DNA of 38,477 nt, from positions 1 through 38,477 of IMG/VR virus record IMGVR_UViG_3300037486_000104; one strand, given 5' to 3'. The DNA comes from a virus. How positions within the stretch are numbered: the stretch's first letter is position 1; every line of letters begins with the position of its first letter. The translations under genes were made by a program, and so were the position numbers. Positions 7,903-15,710 of this stretch are shown here, piece after piece. The notes below the pieces were generated by a model. The model made no database searches, was not told the origin of the DNA, and saw nothing but the letters and a program-made list of their open reading frames with translations.

Positions 7903-9231
7903 ATGCACCTACCACAAACCACCGTCTTCGGCGTTGCCACGCTCCAGAATTGGAGCGACTTGGCGTTATGGGAACTATTCCTGAACGACCACCCCGACCT
8001 CAAATGTATCATCGAGATCGGGACGTATGCGGGCGGCCTGTCGTTGTACTTGCAGCAGCAGGCCGCAGCGCGCGGGTTGCGCTTTGCGACCTGTGACAAC
8101 GAGCGTTATCCGAGCGCGGCCATCGAGAAACTGGGTAGCAACTTCATCCAGGCCGACGCCCTGACCGATGCCACGATCCACGCGGTAGTGGCCGATCCCG
8201 GCAACCATCCCCTGCTGATTTACTGCGACGGCGGCGACAAGCCCGCCGAGTTCGCGCACTTCGTGCCACTCCTGCAATCGGGCGACTTCATCGGCGTTCA
8301 CGACTATGGCAGTGAGTTCACGGACGCCGACGCGCACCCCTTTGCCGACCTGCTCAGGCCCGCCGCCGTCGAGCGCCATTGCCAAGCCAATAGCTTGACG
8401 CGTTTCTACCGGCGCATCGCCCAAGACGGCTGGGGCAGCATTGGCGTGGGCGTGCGTATCTCCAAATATCCTGAACCGGCCTTTTTCTGCGCGTGGACGG
8501 CCCTACTCACGGGCGGCCTGCGCAGCGAGGACACGGTACTTTTGCCAGCTACGCATATGCCCGCGCATTGGGCCGCCGATGCCCTGGTGCGCGAGTTCAT
8601 CAAGTCCGGGCGCGATACCCTGCTCTTGGTGGACGACGACATGACCTTCACGCCGGACACGCTCAAGACGTTGCGCGAGCACGAAGCCAACTGGCAATAT
8701 GATATTATCACCGCCGTTGCCACGCATCGCTCCTGGCCGCCGACGCCGGTCATCATGCAATTGCAGGAGCAACCCAGCGGCCCGGAAGCGCGCAAAGGCG
8801 AGTTCTTCAAGACGGTCACCGATTGGCAGCCTGGCGAGGTTGTACCCGTGGACGCTTGCGGACTGGCCTTTACGCTGATTCGTCGCAACGTGCTGACCGA
8901 GATGGCTGATAAAGCCTATAACCTCGATCTAAATTACTGGTTCCACTACGGCCCTGGCAACGAATCCGACGACATCCCGTTTTGTCGCCGGGCACGCAAC
9001 ATGGGCTTCCGGCTTGGCGTCGATACGTCTATCGAGCTTGGACATATCGCCGCCGTGCCCCTGACCGCCGAAAACTGGCGTGGCTTCCAGGCCCAGCGCG
9101 CCTTAGTACAAGAGGGCTACCGGGCCGATGTGGACGGCGACCGCCTGGCCGCGGTCTTGCGCGAGGCGCTGCCCAACCTGACCGAGCATAAGGCCGACGC
9201 CGAAAAGCTCTTGGAGGTGATTCGTGCCTGA
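7903..9231 (+). CDS. Fusion of SAM-dependent methyltransferase-like and GT-A glycosyltransferase-like domains
   Basis: 442 residues from ATG 7903, with gggggcaat upstream. The N-terminal half (about 30-185) has a Rossmann methyltransferase layout of the CmcI / class I type: motif I at residues 36-45 (IIEIGTYAGG), a following acidic strand (CDNE, 64-67), and HDYGSEF near residue 133. The C-terminal half has GT-A features: LLLVDDDMTFTPDTL with the DDD at 244-246, a predicted metal and sugar-nucleotide site, and VDACGLAFTLIRRNVL about 65 residues later, typical of GT2-type enzymes. The fusion suggests a two-step sugar modification. It lies among fibre genes, so a virion glycan target is plausible. 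Substrate unknown. Confidence 0.65.
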   Translation: MHLPQTTVFGVATLQNWSDLALWELFLNDHPDLKCIIEIGTYAGGLSLYLQQQAAARGLRFATCDNERYPSAAIEKLGSNFIQADALTDATIHAVVADPGNHPLLIYCDGGDKPAEFAHFVPLLQSGDFIGVHDYGSEFTDADAHPFADLLRPAAVERHCQANSLTRFYRRIAQDGWGSIGVGVRISKYPEPAFFCAWTALLTGGLRSEDTVLLPATHMPAHWAADALVREFIKSGRDTLLLVDDDMTFTPDTLKTLREHEANWQYDIITAVATHRSWPPTPVIMQLQEQPSGPEARKGEFFKTVTDWQPGEVVPVDACGLAFTLIRRNVLTEMADKAYNLDLNYWFHYGPGNESDDIPFCRRARNMGFRLGVDTSIELGHIAAVPLTAENWRGFQAQRALVQEGYRADVDGDRLAAVLREALPNLTEHKADAEKLLEVIRA

Positions 9232-9592
9232 GTACATCTACGATATCGCCATCGAAGCGCCAGGCGGCCAGGTCAAGATCGACTGGGGCAACGCGCCCGG
9301 TTGGATGGAGACGCAGCGCGTCTTACTCGACACGGCGGAGCGGGTCAGCCTATTGCCCAAAGACCCGGCTGTAGGACTGCCCTTGATCTCGACGCAACTG
9401 CAACCCGGCCAGCGGTGGGTGCTGTTCAGTCGCGTGTACGGCCAGGTGACGGGTGGCAAACAGGTGCGCTTGTACTGCATCGGTTGGCAGCAGACCGTGG
9501 GCGGTAAGAGCATCAAGGCGCTAACCTGGGTCTATCCAAACGGCGTCATTGAGAACGGCAACGAGCCGACTTACTGGCTCAACTTTCTTTAG
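9224..9592 (+). CDS. Hypothetical phage protein, 122 residues
   Basis: GTG start at 9224, eight bases inside the end of the previous gene, with the near-perfect ribosome site GGAGGTGATT; this decides the start. The product is beta-rich (WVLFSRVYGQVTGGKQVRLYC in two pieces) without membrane spans. Tight coupling to the methyltransferase-glycosyltransferase gene suggests a functional link, either as a small accessory or a virion protein. Family not recognised. Confidence 0.6.
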   Translation: MPEYIYDIAIEAPGGQVKIDWGNAPGWMETQRVLLDTAERVSLLPKDPAVGLPLISTQLQPGQRWVLFSRVYGQVTGGKQVRLYCIGWQQTVGGKSIKALTWVYPNGVIENGNEPTYWLNFL

Positions 9593-9631
9593 CCAAAGGC
9601 GCGGCAATCCCATGTCGCGCTGAGGTACGCT

Positions 9632-9703
9632 ATGGCAACGAATCCAATCGCAGAGCAATTTAACAACCGAATAGTCGCGGCTGTTCTGGACGGACAGCCA
9701 TGA
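9632..9703 (+). CDS. 23-residue small ORF coupled to the giant repeat gene
   Basis: ATG 9632 to TGA 9701-9703 encodes MATNPIAEQFNNRIVAAVL plus DGQP. It is preceded by tgaggtac and its stop overlaps the ATG of the 1304-residue gene (ATGA at 9700-9703). The overlap supports real translation and coupling. Function unknown. Confidence 0.5.
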   Translation: MATNPIAEQFNNRIVAAVLDGQP

Positions 9704-12700
9704 GCGCGGGCTTATTCGATCTGCTTGGCCTTGGCCTGGGTCTGGGCGTACCACAGGTAGTCGGCTCATTTACCGCCGATGCGATCCTGCAACGGGCGCG
9801 CAGTGGCTCGGTGACCGCCAATGCGATAATTGCGAAGACGCAGACGGGAAGCATCGCAGGTTCGGCGGTCGTGCTCGGCACTATCTCAAGCAGCGTAAGC
9901 GCCAGCGCCGTCCTGGCAAAGAGTCAAGCGGACAGCATCATGGCCTCCGCGGTTATTGTCAAGGCGGGCAGCGGCTCGGTAAGCGCCGCCGCCGTTGTCG
10001 GCAAGGCGCAGGCGGGTAGTCTCACAAGTGCGGCCATTATCCAAAGCGCTGTCTCAAGCAGCGTCACCGCCAATGCCATACTGGTAAAGAGTCAAGCCGA
10101 CAGCTTTACGGCTGACGCGATTATCATTAAGGCGGGCAGCGGATCAGTCACTACCGACGCGATTATCGTCAAGGGTCAATCATCTAGCGTAACCGCAAGC
10201 GCCACGATCCTTGCGGACAAAACTTCCAGCGTCACGGCGGATGCCGTACTCCAAACGAGCAGGGCCGCGAGTATCACGGCGGACGCCATTCTCCTGCACG
10301 GTCAAACAGATAGCGTAACTGTCGAAGCGGTCATCAGCAAGGCCAAGTCTGCCAGCTTTACAGGCGCTGCGATCCTGTTGCGGGAGCGCAGCGGGTCAAT
10401 CACTGCCGACGCGGTTTTGGTCAAGGCGCAGGCGACAAGCCTGACCGCCGCTGCCGTAATCCAACAAACGAGTGCCATCCAACTCACGGTAGATGCCATA
10501 ATCGTCAAGGGGCAATCCGCCAGCATAGTGGCAAGCGCCACGATCCTCGCGGGTAAAACTGCCAGTGTCACAGCGGATGCCGTACTCGTAACAGGCAAGG
10601 CCGCCAGCGTCACGGCCAGCGCCGTCCTACTCCGAGAACGAACGGGCAGCGTCACAGCCGCGGCGATTATCAATAAGGCCCAGTCATCCAGTGTCACCGG
10701 CGACGCGATTCTACTTCGGGAGCGCGGCGGCTCGGTAACCACCAATGCCGTTTTGGTCAAGGTACAAGCGGCGAGCTTTACCGCTTCTGCAATCATCCAA
10801 CAATCTGGCAGCGCCCAAACCGCAGCGGATGCCGTAATCATCAAGGCGCAAGCCACTGGCATCGCAGCCAGCGCGATTATCTTGCGGGCGGCAACAACTA
10901 GCATTACGGCTGATGCGGTACTGAGCAAAGCACAAGCCGCCAGCATCACAGCGGATGCGATTATCATTCTCGGTCGGACTGGTTTGCTGACTGGCGCAGC
11001 CGTAATCGTGCGGGCGCAGGCAGCGGCCCTTACCGCCGACGCGACAATTCAGAACGCTCTCGCAAGCAGCATCACGGCCAACGCGGTTATCCAGCGCGCT
11101 CGTGCAGGCACCTTTACAACTGACGCCATTCTTCAGACGTTACGCAGCGGCAGCGTCTCCGCCAACGCGACGATCTTCAAGGCGCAGGTTCAAAGCGTCA
11201 CGGCGGATGCCTATATCGTTACCATAGGCGCGCAGGCGATCTCCGCCGATGCCATAATCCAGCAGGAGCGCACTTCCAGCGTCACCGCCGACGCCTACCT
11301 CGTTTGGACAAGCGCGGCCAGTCTGACCACTGACGCAATTTTGCTCAAGGTGTCAGCCGGAAGCATCACCGGCGCGGCGATCATCCAACAGGGTAGGGCG
11401 TCAAGCATCACGGCGAATGCCACGCTAAAATCCGTAAGCGCAAACAGCATCACGGCGGATGCGATTATCATTGGCGCTCAGGCAGCCGCGTTTAGCGCCG
11501 ACGCCATAATCCTGCTACTCCGGTCGAGTAGCCTTACCGCCAATGCTATTGTTCAGAGTCGCGCAGACCGTGCCATAAGCGCGGACGGCATCATTCAACA
11601 GGCGCGTTCGACCAGCATCACGGCGGACGCCGTTATTGACAAGGCTGGTTCCGGGTCGCTGATCGCCGATGCCGTGATACAAGGCGCACAAACTGGCGCT
11701 GTAACCGCGGATGCCGTACTTCGCAGGGAACAGACAGGCAGCATCACCGCCGATGCCGTAATCGGACAATCTCGCTCAGGCACCTTTACAACCGACGCCA
11801 TTCTCCAGGCATTGCGCAGCGGCAGCATCACCGCCGACGCGACAATCGTCAAGGCGCAGGCCCAAAGCCTTACGGCGGACGCCTATATAGTCACCATAGG
11901 CGCGCAGGCGATCTCCGCCGATGCCATAATCCAGCAGGCGCGCACTTCCAGCGTCACCGCCGACGCCTATATCATTTGGACAAGCGCGGCCAGTCTAACC
12001 GCGGATGCAGTCTTGCTCAAGGCGCATGTCGGGGCCATTACCGGCGCGGCGGTCATTCAACGGAGTCGGGCGTCCAGCATCACGGCTGACGCCACACTAA
12101 AGTCTGTAAGCGCAAGTAGTGTCACGGCGAACGCCGTTATCAGCGAAGGTCAGGCAACGGCGCTAACCGCCGATGCCATAATCCTGCTACTCCGTTCGGG
12201 TGGCGTCACTACCGATGCCGTTGTTCAGAGCCGCGTAGACCGCGTCATAAGCGCGGATAGTATCATTCAGCGGACGGTATCACTCAGTGTCACGGCGAAC
12301 GCCGTTATCAGCAAGGCGGGTTCCGGGGCGCTGACTACCGACGCCGTAATCGGTCAATCACGGGCCAGTTCCTTTACAACCGACGCAATCCTGCTCAGGC
12401 AGCGTAGCGGTCAAGCCAGCATTGACGCCACGATCTTCCGCGCACAGAGCGGCAGCGTCACCGCCGATGCGTATATCAGCACGGCGGGCTGGCAAACAAT
12501 CACCGCCAACGCGACGATTCAGCGCGAGCGCACAGGCACAGTCACCGCGGACGCGTTTATCATTACGGCGCAAGCGGGGAGCCTGACAGCCGATGCCGTG
12601 GTGCAGGTCGGGCGTACTGCCTCGGTCGGCGCGAACGCTGTTATCCAGAATTCACGTACCGGACAGATCACGGCGCAAGCGATAATCCAGGCGGCGGGCA

Positions 12701-13614
12701 GTTCCAGCGTCGGCGTGGATGCCGTCATTCGCCAGGCGCAGAGCGGCTCCTTCACAAGCGACGCGGTTCTAACGGCAACACGCACCGGGCAAGTCACGGC
12801 GCAAGCAATCATCGTCCAAGCGCGCGCCGATAGTATCACGGCGAACGCCATTCTCAGCAGGACGCGCACCGGCAGCGTCACAACCGACGCCGTCCTGCTA
12901 CGGACGCAGGCCAGCACCTTTACAGCCGACGCCTATATCATCACGACTGGTGGACAGTCTATCACGGTTTCCGCCGTCATCTTGCGCGAGCGTACAGCAA
13001 ACGTCGCGGTGGGCGCATTCATCGTCACGCCGCGCACGGGCAGCATCACCGCCGACGCGCTGGTGTTGGTCGGGCGCTCAGGTAGCGTCACCGCCCAGGC
13101 AATCGTACAACAAGCCAATACCGGCAGCGTCGCGGCGCAGGCGGCAATCCAGACGACACGCGCGGGCAGCATCACAACCAGCGCCCTCCTGCAACAAACA
13201 CGAGCCGGGAGCGTCGTCGTCAGTGCCTTCCTGCAAACGTTGCGACTTGCCAGCATCACGGCACAGGCCGTGGTCAAGGCGACTCAGGCAGGTGCAGTCA
13301 CAGCCGCGGCCAGCATCGCCCAACCGCGGGCGAGCACTCTTAGCGCAAATGCCTACATCGTCTACTCCGGCGAGCGCGTGTTGCTGGCTGATGCGACGAT
13401 CTTGCGGGAACAAACCGCAAGTCTGACGGCTCAAGCGGTCATCAAGGCGACAGCAAGCGGCAGCATCACAGCGGGCGCCTACATTCTGAGCGGCATCATA
13501 CCGGAATGTCGCCTGTTTGACATCGAAGCGGAAGAACGCTTCTTTGACATAACTGAAGAACGCTTCTTTGACGTTGAGGCGGAAGACCGCTTCTTCGACA
13601 TAGACTGCGGCTAG
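9700..13614 (+). CDS. 1304-residue repeat protein (89 tandem 14-residue repeats), likely fibre shaft
   Basis: Starts at ATG 9700 coupled to the small upstream ORF. Residues 1-21 form a short hydrophobic Gly/Leu cap. Residues 22-1267 are exactly 89 repeats of 14 residues with consensus xS[VI]TADA[VI][IL]xxxxx. No indel disturbs the phase wherever I checked. The C-terminal 37 residues carry a different short repeat (RLFDIEAEE, RFFDITEE, RFFDVEAED, RFFDIDCG). Alternating small and beta-branched residues with a Gly/Ser turn suggest a beta-solenoid or beta-roll fibre. The next gene looks like a fibre-tail adaptor, which supports a fibre role. No catalytic motif is seen. Function is inferred from architecture and context. 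Confidence 0.7.
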   Translation: MSAGLFDLLGLGLGLGVPQVVGSFTADAILQRARSGSVTANAIIAKTQTGSIAGSAVVLGTISSSVSASAVLAKSQADSIMASAVIVKAGSGSVSAAAVVGKAQAGSLTSAAIIQSAVSSSVTANAILVKSQADSFTADAIIIKAGSGSVTTDAIIVKGQSSSVTASATILADKTSSVTADAVLQTSRAASITADAILLHGQTDSVTVEAVISKAKSASFTGAAILLRERSGSITADAVLVKAQATSLTAAAVIQQTSAIQLTVDAIIVKGQSASIVASATILAGKTASVTADAVLVTGKAASVTASAVLLRERTGSVTAAAIINKAQSSSVTGDAILLRERGGSVTTNAVLVKVQAASFTASAIIQQSGSAQTAADAVIIKAQATGIAASAIILRAATTSITADAVLSKAQAASITADAIIILGRTGLLTGAAVIVRAQAAALTADATIQNALASSITANAVIQRARAGTFTTDAILQTLRSGSVSANATIFKAQVQSVTADAYIVTIGAQAISADAIIQQERTSSVTADAYLVWTSAASLTTDAILLKVSAGSITGAAIIQQGRASSITANATLKSVSANSITADAIIIGAQAAAFSADAIILLLRSSSLTANAIVQSRADRAISADGIIQQARSTSITADAVIDKAGSGSLIADAVIQGAQTGAVTADAVLRREQTGSITADAVIGQSRSGTFTTDAILQALRSGSITADATIVKAQAQSLTADAYIVTIGAQAISADAIIQQARTSSVTADAYIIWTSAASLTADAVLLKAHVGAITGAAVIQRSRASSITADATLKSVSASSVTANAVISEGQATALTADAIILLLRSGGVTTDAVVQSRVDRVISADSIIQRTVSLSVTANAVISKAGSGALTTDAVIGQSRASSFTTDAILLRQRSGQASIDATIFRAQSGSVTADAYISTAGWQTITANATIQRERTGTVTADAFIITAQAGSLTADAVVQVGRTASVGANAVIQNSRTGQITAQAIIQAAGSSSVGVDAVIRQAQSGSFTSDAVLTATRTGQVTAQAIIVQARADSITANAILSRTRTGSVTTDAVLLRTQASTFTADAYIITTGGQSITVSAVILRERTANVAVGAFIVTPRTGSITADALVLVGRSGSVTAQAIVQQANTGSVAAQAAIQTTRAGSITTSALLQQTRAGSVVVSAFLQTLRLASITAQAVVKATQAGAVTAAASIAQPRASTLSANAYIVYSGERVLLADATILREQTASLTAQAVIKATASGSITAGAYILSGIIPECRLFDIEAEERFFDITEERFFDVEAEDRFFDIDCG
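9763..13500 (+). repeat. 42-bp coding repeat array, 89 units
   Basis: The 3738-bp stretch codes for 89 in-phase 14-residue repeats. Units differ in sequence but keep length. The most conserved DNA core is close to agcatcacggcggatgcc. It will be a recombination hotspot and a likely site of length variation or assembly error. Confidence 0.9.
11107..12450 (+). repeat. 672-bp higher-order tandem duplication inside the repeat gene
   Basis: Sixteen 14-residue units (11107-11778) are duplicated as the next sixteen (11779-12450). Both copies begin with G-T-F-T-T-D-A-I-L-Q and pass through YIVTIGAQAISADAIIQQ and then ATLKSVSA. A further diverged copy starts at 12367 (SSFTTDAILLRQRS). This shows growth by block duplication as well as by single units. 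Confidence 0.75.
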
Positions 13615-13627
13615 ACTAAGGTGTACT

Positions 13628-13903
13628 ATGGCAAGCAAACGAACCGTCACTAAAGACCCACAAGCCATCCTGGACTACGGTTTCAGGTACGTCGGGTGGC
13701 TCGGCATCGACACAATCACGGCATCGACGTGGACGGTGCCAACCGGCTTGACGAAAGTCTCGGATTCCTTCACTACCACGACGGCCACCATCTGGCTCAG
13801 TGGCGGCGCGGTCGGTGAGCAATATCAGGTTGTCAATAAAATCGTCACGGTCGGCCAGCGCACCGATGAGCGAACGCTCGTCGTCAACATCGAGCAAAAG
13901 TAG
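13628..13903 (+). CDS. Fibre-tail adaptor-like protein
   Basis: 91 residues from ATG 13628 (aaggtg upstream). The pattern DPQAILDYGFRYVGWLG, then TASTWTVPTGLT, TTATIWLSGGAVGEQYQVV and GQRTDERTLVV, matches my memory of the family annotated as phage fibre-tail adaptor proteins: a small beta-sandwich of about 90-110 residues with this Trp-Leu, TIW and RTDER signature. It directly follows the repeat fibre, so it probably joins a fibre to the tail or neck. Confidence 0.65.
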   Translation: MASKRTVTKDPQAILDYGFRYVGWLGIDTITASTWTVPTGLTKVSDSFTTTTATIWLSGGAVGEQYQVVNKIVTVGQRTDERTLVVNIEQK

Positions 13904-13910
13904 GTGGCCT

Positions 13911-14273
13911 ATGTCCTTTACCTATCTACCCGGTCTAAGCAATGACACGTCACGTATCCGCGTGACAATTGGCGACACCACGGAGGGCGCGGGCATCCGG
14001 CCCGGCCAGGCCAACTTCAGCGACGAAGAACTGGCGGGCCTGATTATCATTCACGGCAACTGGCAGGCCGCGGCGATTGCGGCGGTCAACGCGGCGCGCG
14101 CCCAGTGGGCGGTCAAGGCGAGTTCGATCAGCATGGGCGATTATTCAGAGAGCAGGCAGCAGGTCGCTAATCTGACTGCTTTGTCAAAGGAGCTTTCGAC
14201 GGCGTTACCTGGGCAATGGACAGGCATGGGCTTGGGCGCAAGCACGGCTGCAAATCCGGCAGTTATCGGATAA
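13911..14273 (+). CDS. Head-tail connector-like (neck) protein
   Basis: 120 residues from ATG 13911; the longer frame start at 13800 overlaps the previous gene and lacks a ribosome site. The N-terminal DTSRIRVTIGDT followed by FSDEELAGLI and then an Ala-rich helix (AAAIAAVNAARAQWAVKA) is the usual layout of gp6-type head-tail connector proteins, which form a ring below the portal. Its position between fibre and head-closure-like genes supports this. Confidence 0.6.
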   Translation: MSFTYLPGLSNDTSRIRVTIGDTTEGAGIRPGQANFSDEELAGLIIIHGNWQAAAIAAVNAARAQWAVKASSISMGDYSESRQQVANLTALSKELSTALPGQWTGMGLGASTAANPAVIG

Positions 14274-14287
14274 CGCTTGCGTATGTG

Positions 14288-14296
14288 TGGTACAAT
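14288..14296 (+). promoter_or_regulatory. Extended -10 promoter, TGGTACAAT
   Basis: The extended -10 element TGgTACAAT lies 81 bases upstream of ATG 14378 in a 104-base gap, with no -35 hexamer at normal spacing. It closely matches the element at 1886-1894 (shared core TGGTAYAATG), which suggests the same polymerase form reads both. Confidence 0.45.
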
Positions 14297-14377
14297 GATT
14301 ACAGCAAATCAGACCGATCAGTGCGGGGAATCGGCATCTTCGACCGAGCATCTAAGTTCTAACGTCATTGGAGCAGC

Positions 14378-15088
14378 ATGAGTAAGCCAACCAATGCCAA
14401 AGCGAAAGCATCGCGCGGAGGCACCATGCCGCCGCCCGATGAGCCAACCGGCCCGACACCAGAACCGGGCGGGCCTATTGCGCCGGTTGAGCCGGACGCA
14501 CCACAGGAGTTACCAGACATGCCAGAAGATTCCACTTGGGCGGAAACCGTAGAGCAGGCGAACTCGCAGAATCTCAAGCGGTTTGTCGATGAATGGGCGG
14601 AGGTCTCGCACAACAAGGCGAGCCAGCAGGCGGGGCTTCAGGATCAGGTCAACAGCCTTTTCCTGAAATGGGCGATGGACGCGCAGGGCATCACCAACCG
14701 TGCGGCCAATGACGGCGCGAGTGTCAGCACGGCGATCAACAGCGCAATGGCGCTGGCGTCGGCGCGCGGCAGCGATCAGGCTGCGGCGATGCAGGGCTTG
14801 GTTTTGGCCGCAGCCCTCGGTCAGCAAATTTCCGCCAACAAGATGTCGGCGGAAGTGGCGAGCGCGGATGTCATCGCGAAGAAGGCCATCGACGCGGCTA
14901 TCGCAGCCGTGCCAGGCACAGGGGCACCGGCACAGGGCACGACCGGCGTGGCGCAAGGCGGCGTGCAGACGGTCGGCGCGGTCGCCAGCGAAGCGATCAT
15001 GGCGCAGATCACGAAGTTGGCCGAGGTCGTCAACGTCCTGACCTTGAAAGTCGCGGCTCTGGAAGTCAACCCGGCTCCGACCGGCTGA
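14378..15088 (+). CDS. Hypothetical protein with Pro-rich N-terminus and Ala-rich helical body
   Basis: 236 residues from ATG 14378 (ggagc upstream). Residues about 14-46 are Pro/Glu-rich and disordered. Residues 55-180 are Ala/Gln/Asn-rich and predicted helical (QQAGLQDQVNSLFLKWAMDA, INSAMALASARGSDQAAAMQ). The C-terminus has an amphipathic helix (LAEVVNVLTLKVAALEV). It has its own promoter upstream and a strong terminator downstream, so it is a single-gene unit, which is unusual here and suggests separately controlled, perhaps high, expression. Family not recognised. Scaffold, decoration or secreted protein are possibilities. Confidence 0.6.
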   Translation: MSKPTNAKAKASRGGTMPPPDEPTGPTPEPGGPIAPVEPDAPQELPDMPEDSTWAETVEQANSQNLKRFVDEWAEVSHNKASQQAGLQDQVNSLFLKWAMDAQGITNRAANDGASVSTAINSAMALASARGSDQAAAMQGLVLAAALGQQISANKMSAEVASADVIAKKAIDAAIAAVPGTGAPAQGTTGVAQGGVQTVGAVASEAIMAQITKLAEVVNVLTLKVAALEVNPAPTG

Positions 15089-15164
15089 TAGACGACGCGC
15101 CGGGTGGCCCGCACCACCCGGCGAGGATGAAGCATGGAAACCGTCGAATTCGTTGACGAAATGA

Positions 15165-15202
15165 AACAAAAGGCGAGACAATTTCTCGTCTCGCCTTTTG
15201 TT
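15165..15202. terminator. Strong, probably bidirectional intrinsic terminator
   Basis: A perfect 15-bp inverted repeat: aacaaaaggcgagac (15165-15179) and gtctcgccttttgtt (15188-15202) with an 8-base loop. The stem base is A/T-rich, giving CCTTTTGTT at the 3' side on both strands. It ends the unit of the gene at 14378. The gap 15089-15308 otherwise holds only a weak promoter candidate. Confidence 0.8.
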
Positions 15203-15249
15203 ACCGGGCCGGGCCTAGCCGGGGCCAGCCACGCCGAACCTGACCAAAC

Positions 15250-15278
15250 CTGTCCACGCCATGTAAGACAAGTATAAG
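15250..15278 (+). promoter_or_regulatory. Weak candidate promoter after the terminator
   Basis: TATAAG at 15273-15278 with a poor -35 (ctgtcc, 15250-15255) at 17 bases. Transcription must restart somewhere after the terminator to read 15309 onward. This is the best -10-like site I see, but the match is weak. Confidence 0.25.
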
Positions 15279-15308
15279 CGAAGTTGGGTGATTAGTCAAG
15301 GATCGAAA

Positions 15309-15710
15309 ATGGAAGTCGTAGAACACGTCAGCGAAATGATGGATCATAGCTGCACCGTTCAACAAGCATCCGTTGTCAGTGGCGGTTATGGTCACAACAC
15401 CTTCGACTATGTTTCACCAACCGCGACGACGCTGCTGGTGGATTGTCATTACTCGCCGGGTGGCGTGCGCGAGATCATCTCTGCACGCACGGCAGGCGTG
15501 GACATTCAGACACATTCGCTCTGGATGAAATACGCCGACGCGCCGACTACGCTGACCGTGCCCGGCGCGACGCTCAATCATCGCATCACTACCATCGTGC
15601 GGCTCGACACCGGCGCGAGCGTGGACGCCGGGCCGTTCGACATCACGGACATCGTGGACATGGCGGGCAAGCACCAGTTGCTCAGGCTGATGCTCAAGAG
15701 GATCGCGTAG
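15309..15710 (+). CDS. Head-closure / head-tail adaptor-like protein
   Basis: 133 residues. ATG 15309 has aagga five bases upstream and is preferred to the in-frame GTG at 15288. The product is a small beta-barrel-like protein with CTVQQASVVSGGYGHNTFDY at the start and FDITDIVDMAGKHQLLRLML at the end, the usual look of head-closure (stopper) proteins. It precedes an HK97 gp10-like gene and a tail-terminator-like gene, the standard order of a siphovirus neck module. Confidence 0.6.
   Translation: MEVVEHVSEMMDHSCTVQQASVVSGGYGHNTFDYVSPTATTLLVDCHYSPGGVREIISARTAGVDIQTHSLWMKYADAPTTLTVPGATLNHRITTIVRLDTGASVDAGPFDITDIVDMAGKHQLLRLMLKRIA

Noticed and set aside
10302-13277. Several Ala/Met/Ile-rich minus-strand ORFs
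   Set aside because: They are shadows of the repeat gene with the same periodicity.
9763-13500. Regular 42-bp repeats as a CRISPR-like array
   Set aside because: Repeats have no constant repeat/unique spacer pattern and keep an open coding frame throughout; they are a protein repeat.
15134-15277. 47-codon ORF starting METVEFVDEM
   Set aside because: The perfect terminator hairpin lies inside it, and its codons after the hairpin show no coding character. It could be a leader, but support is too weak to list.
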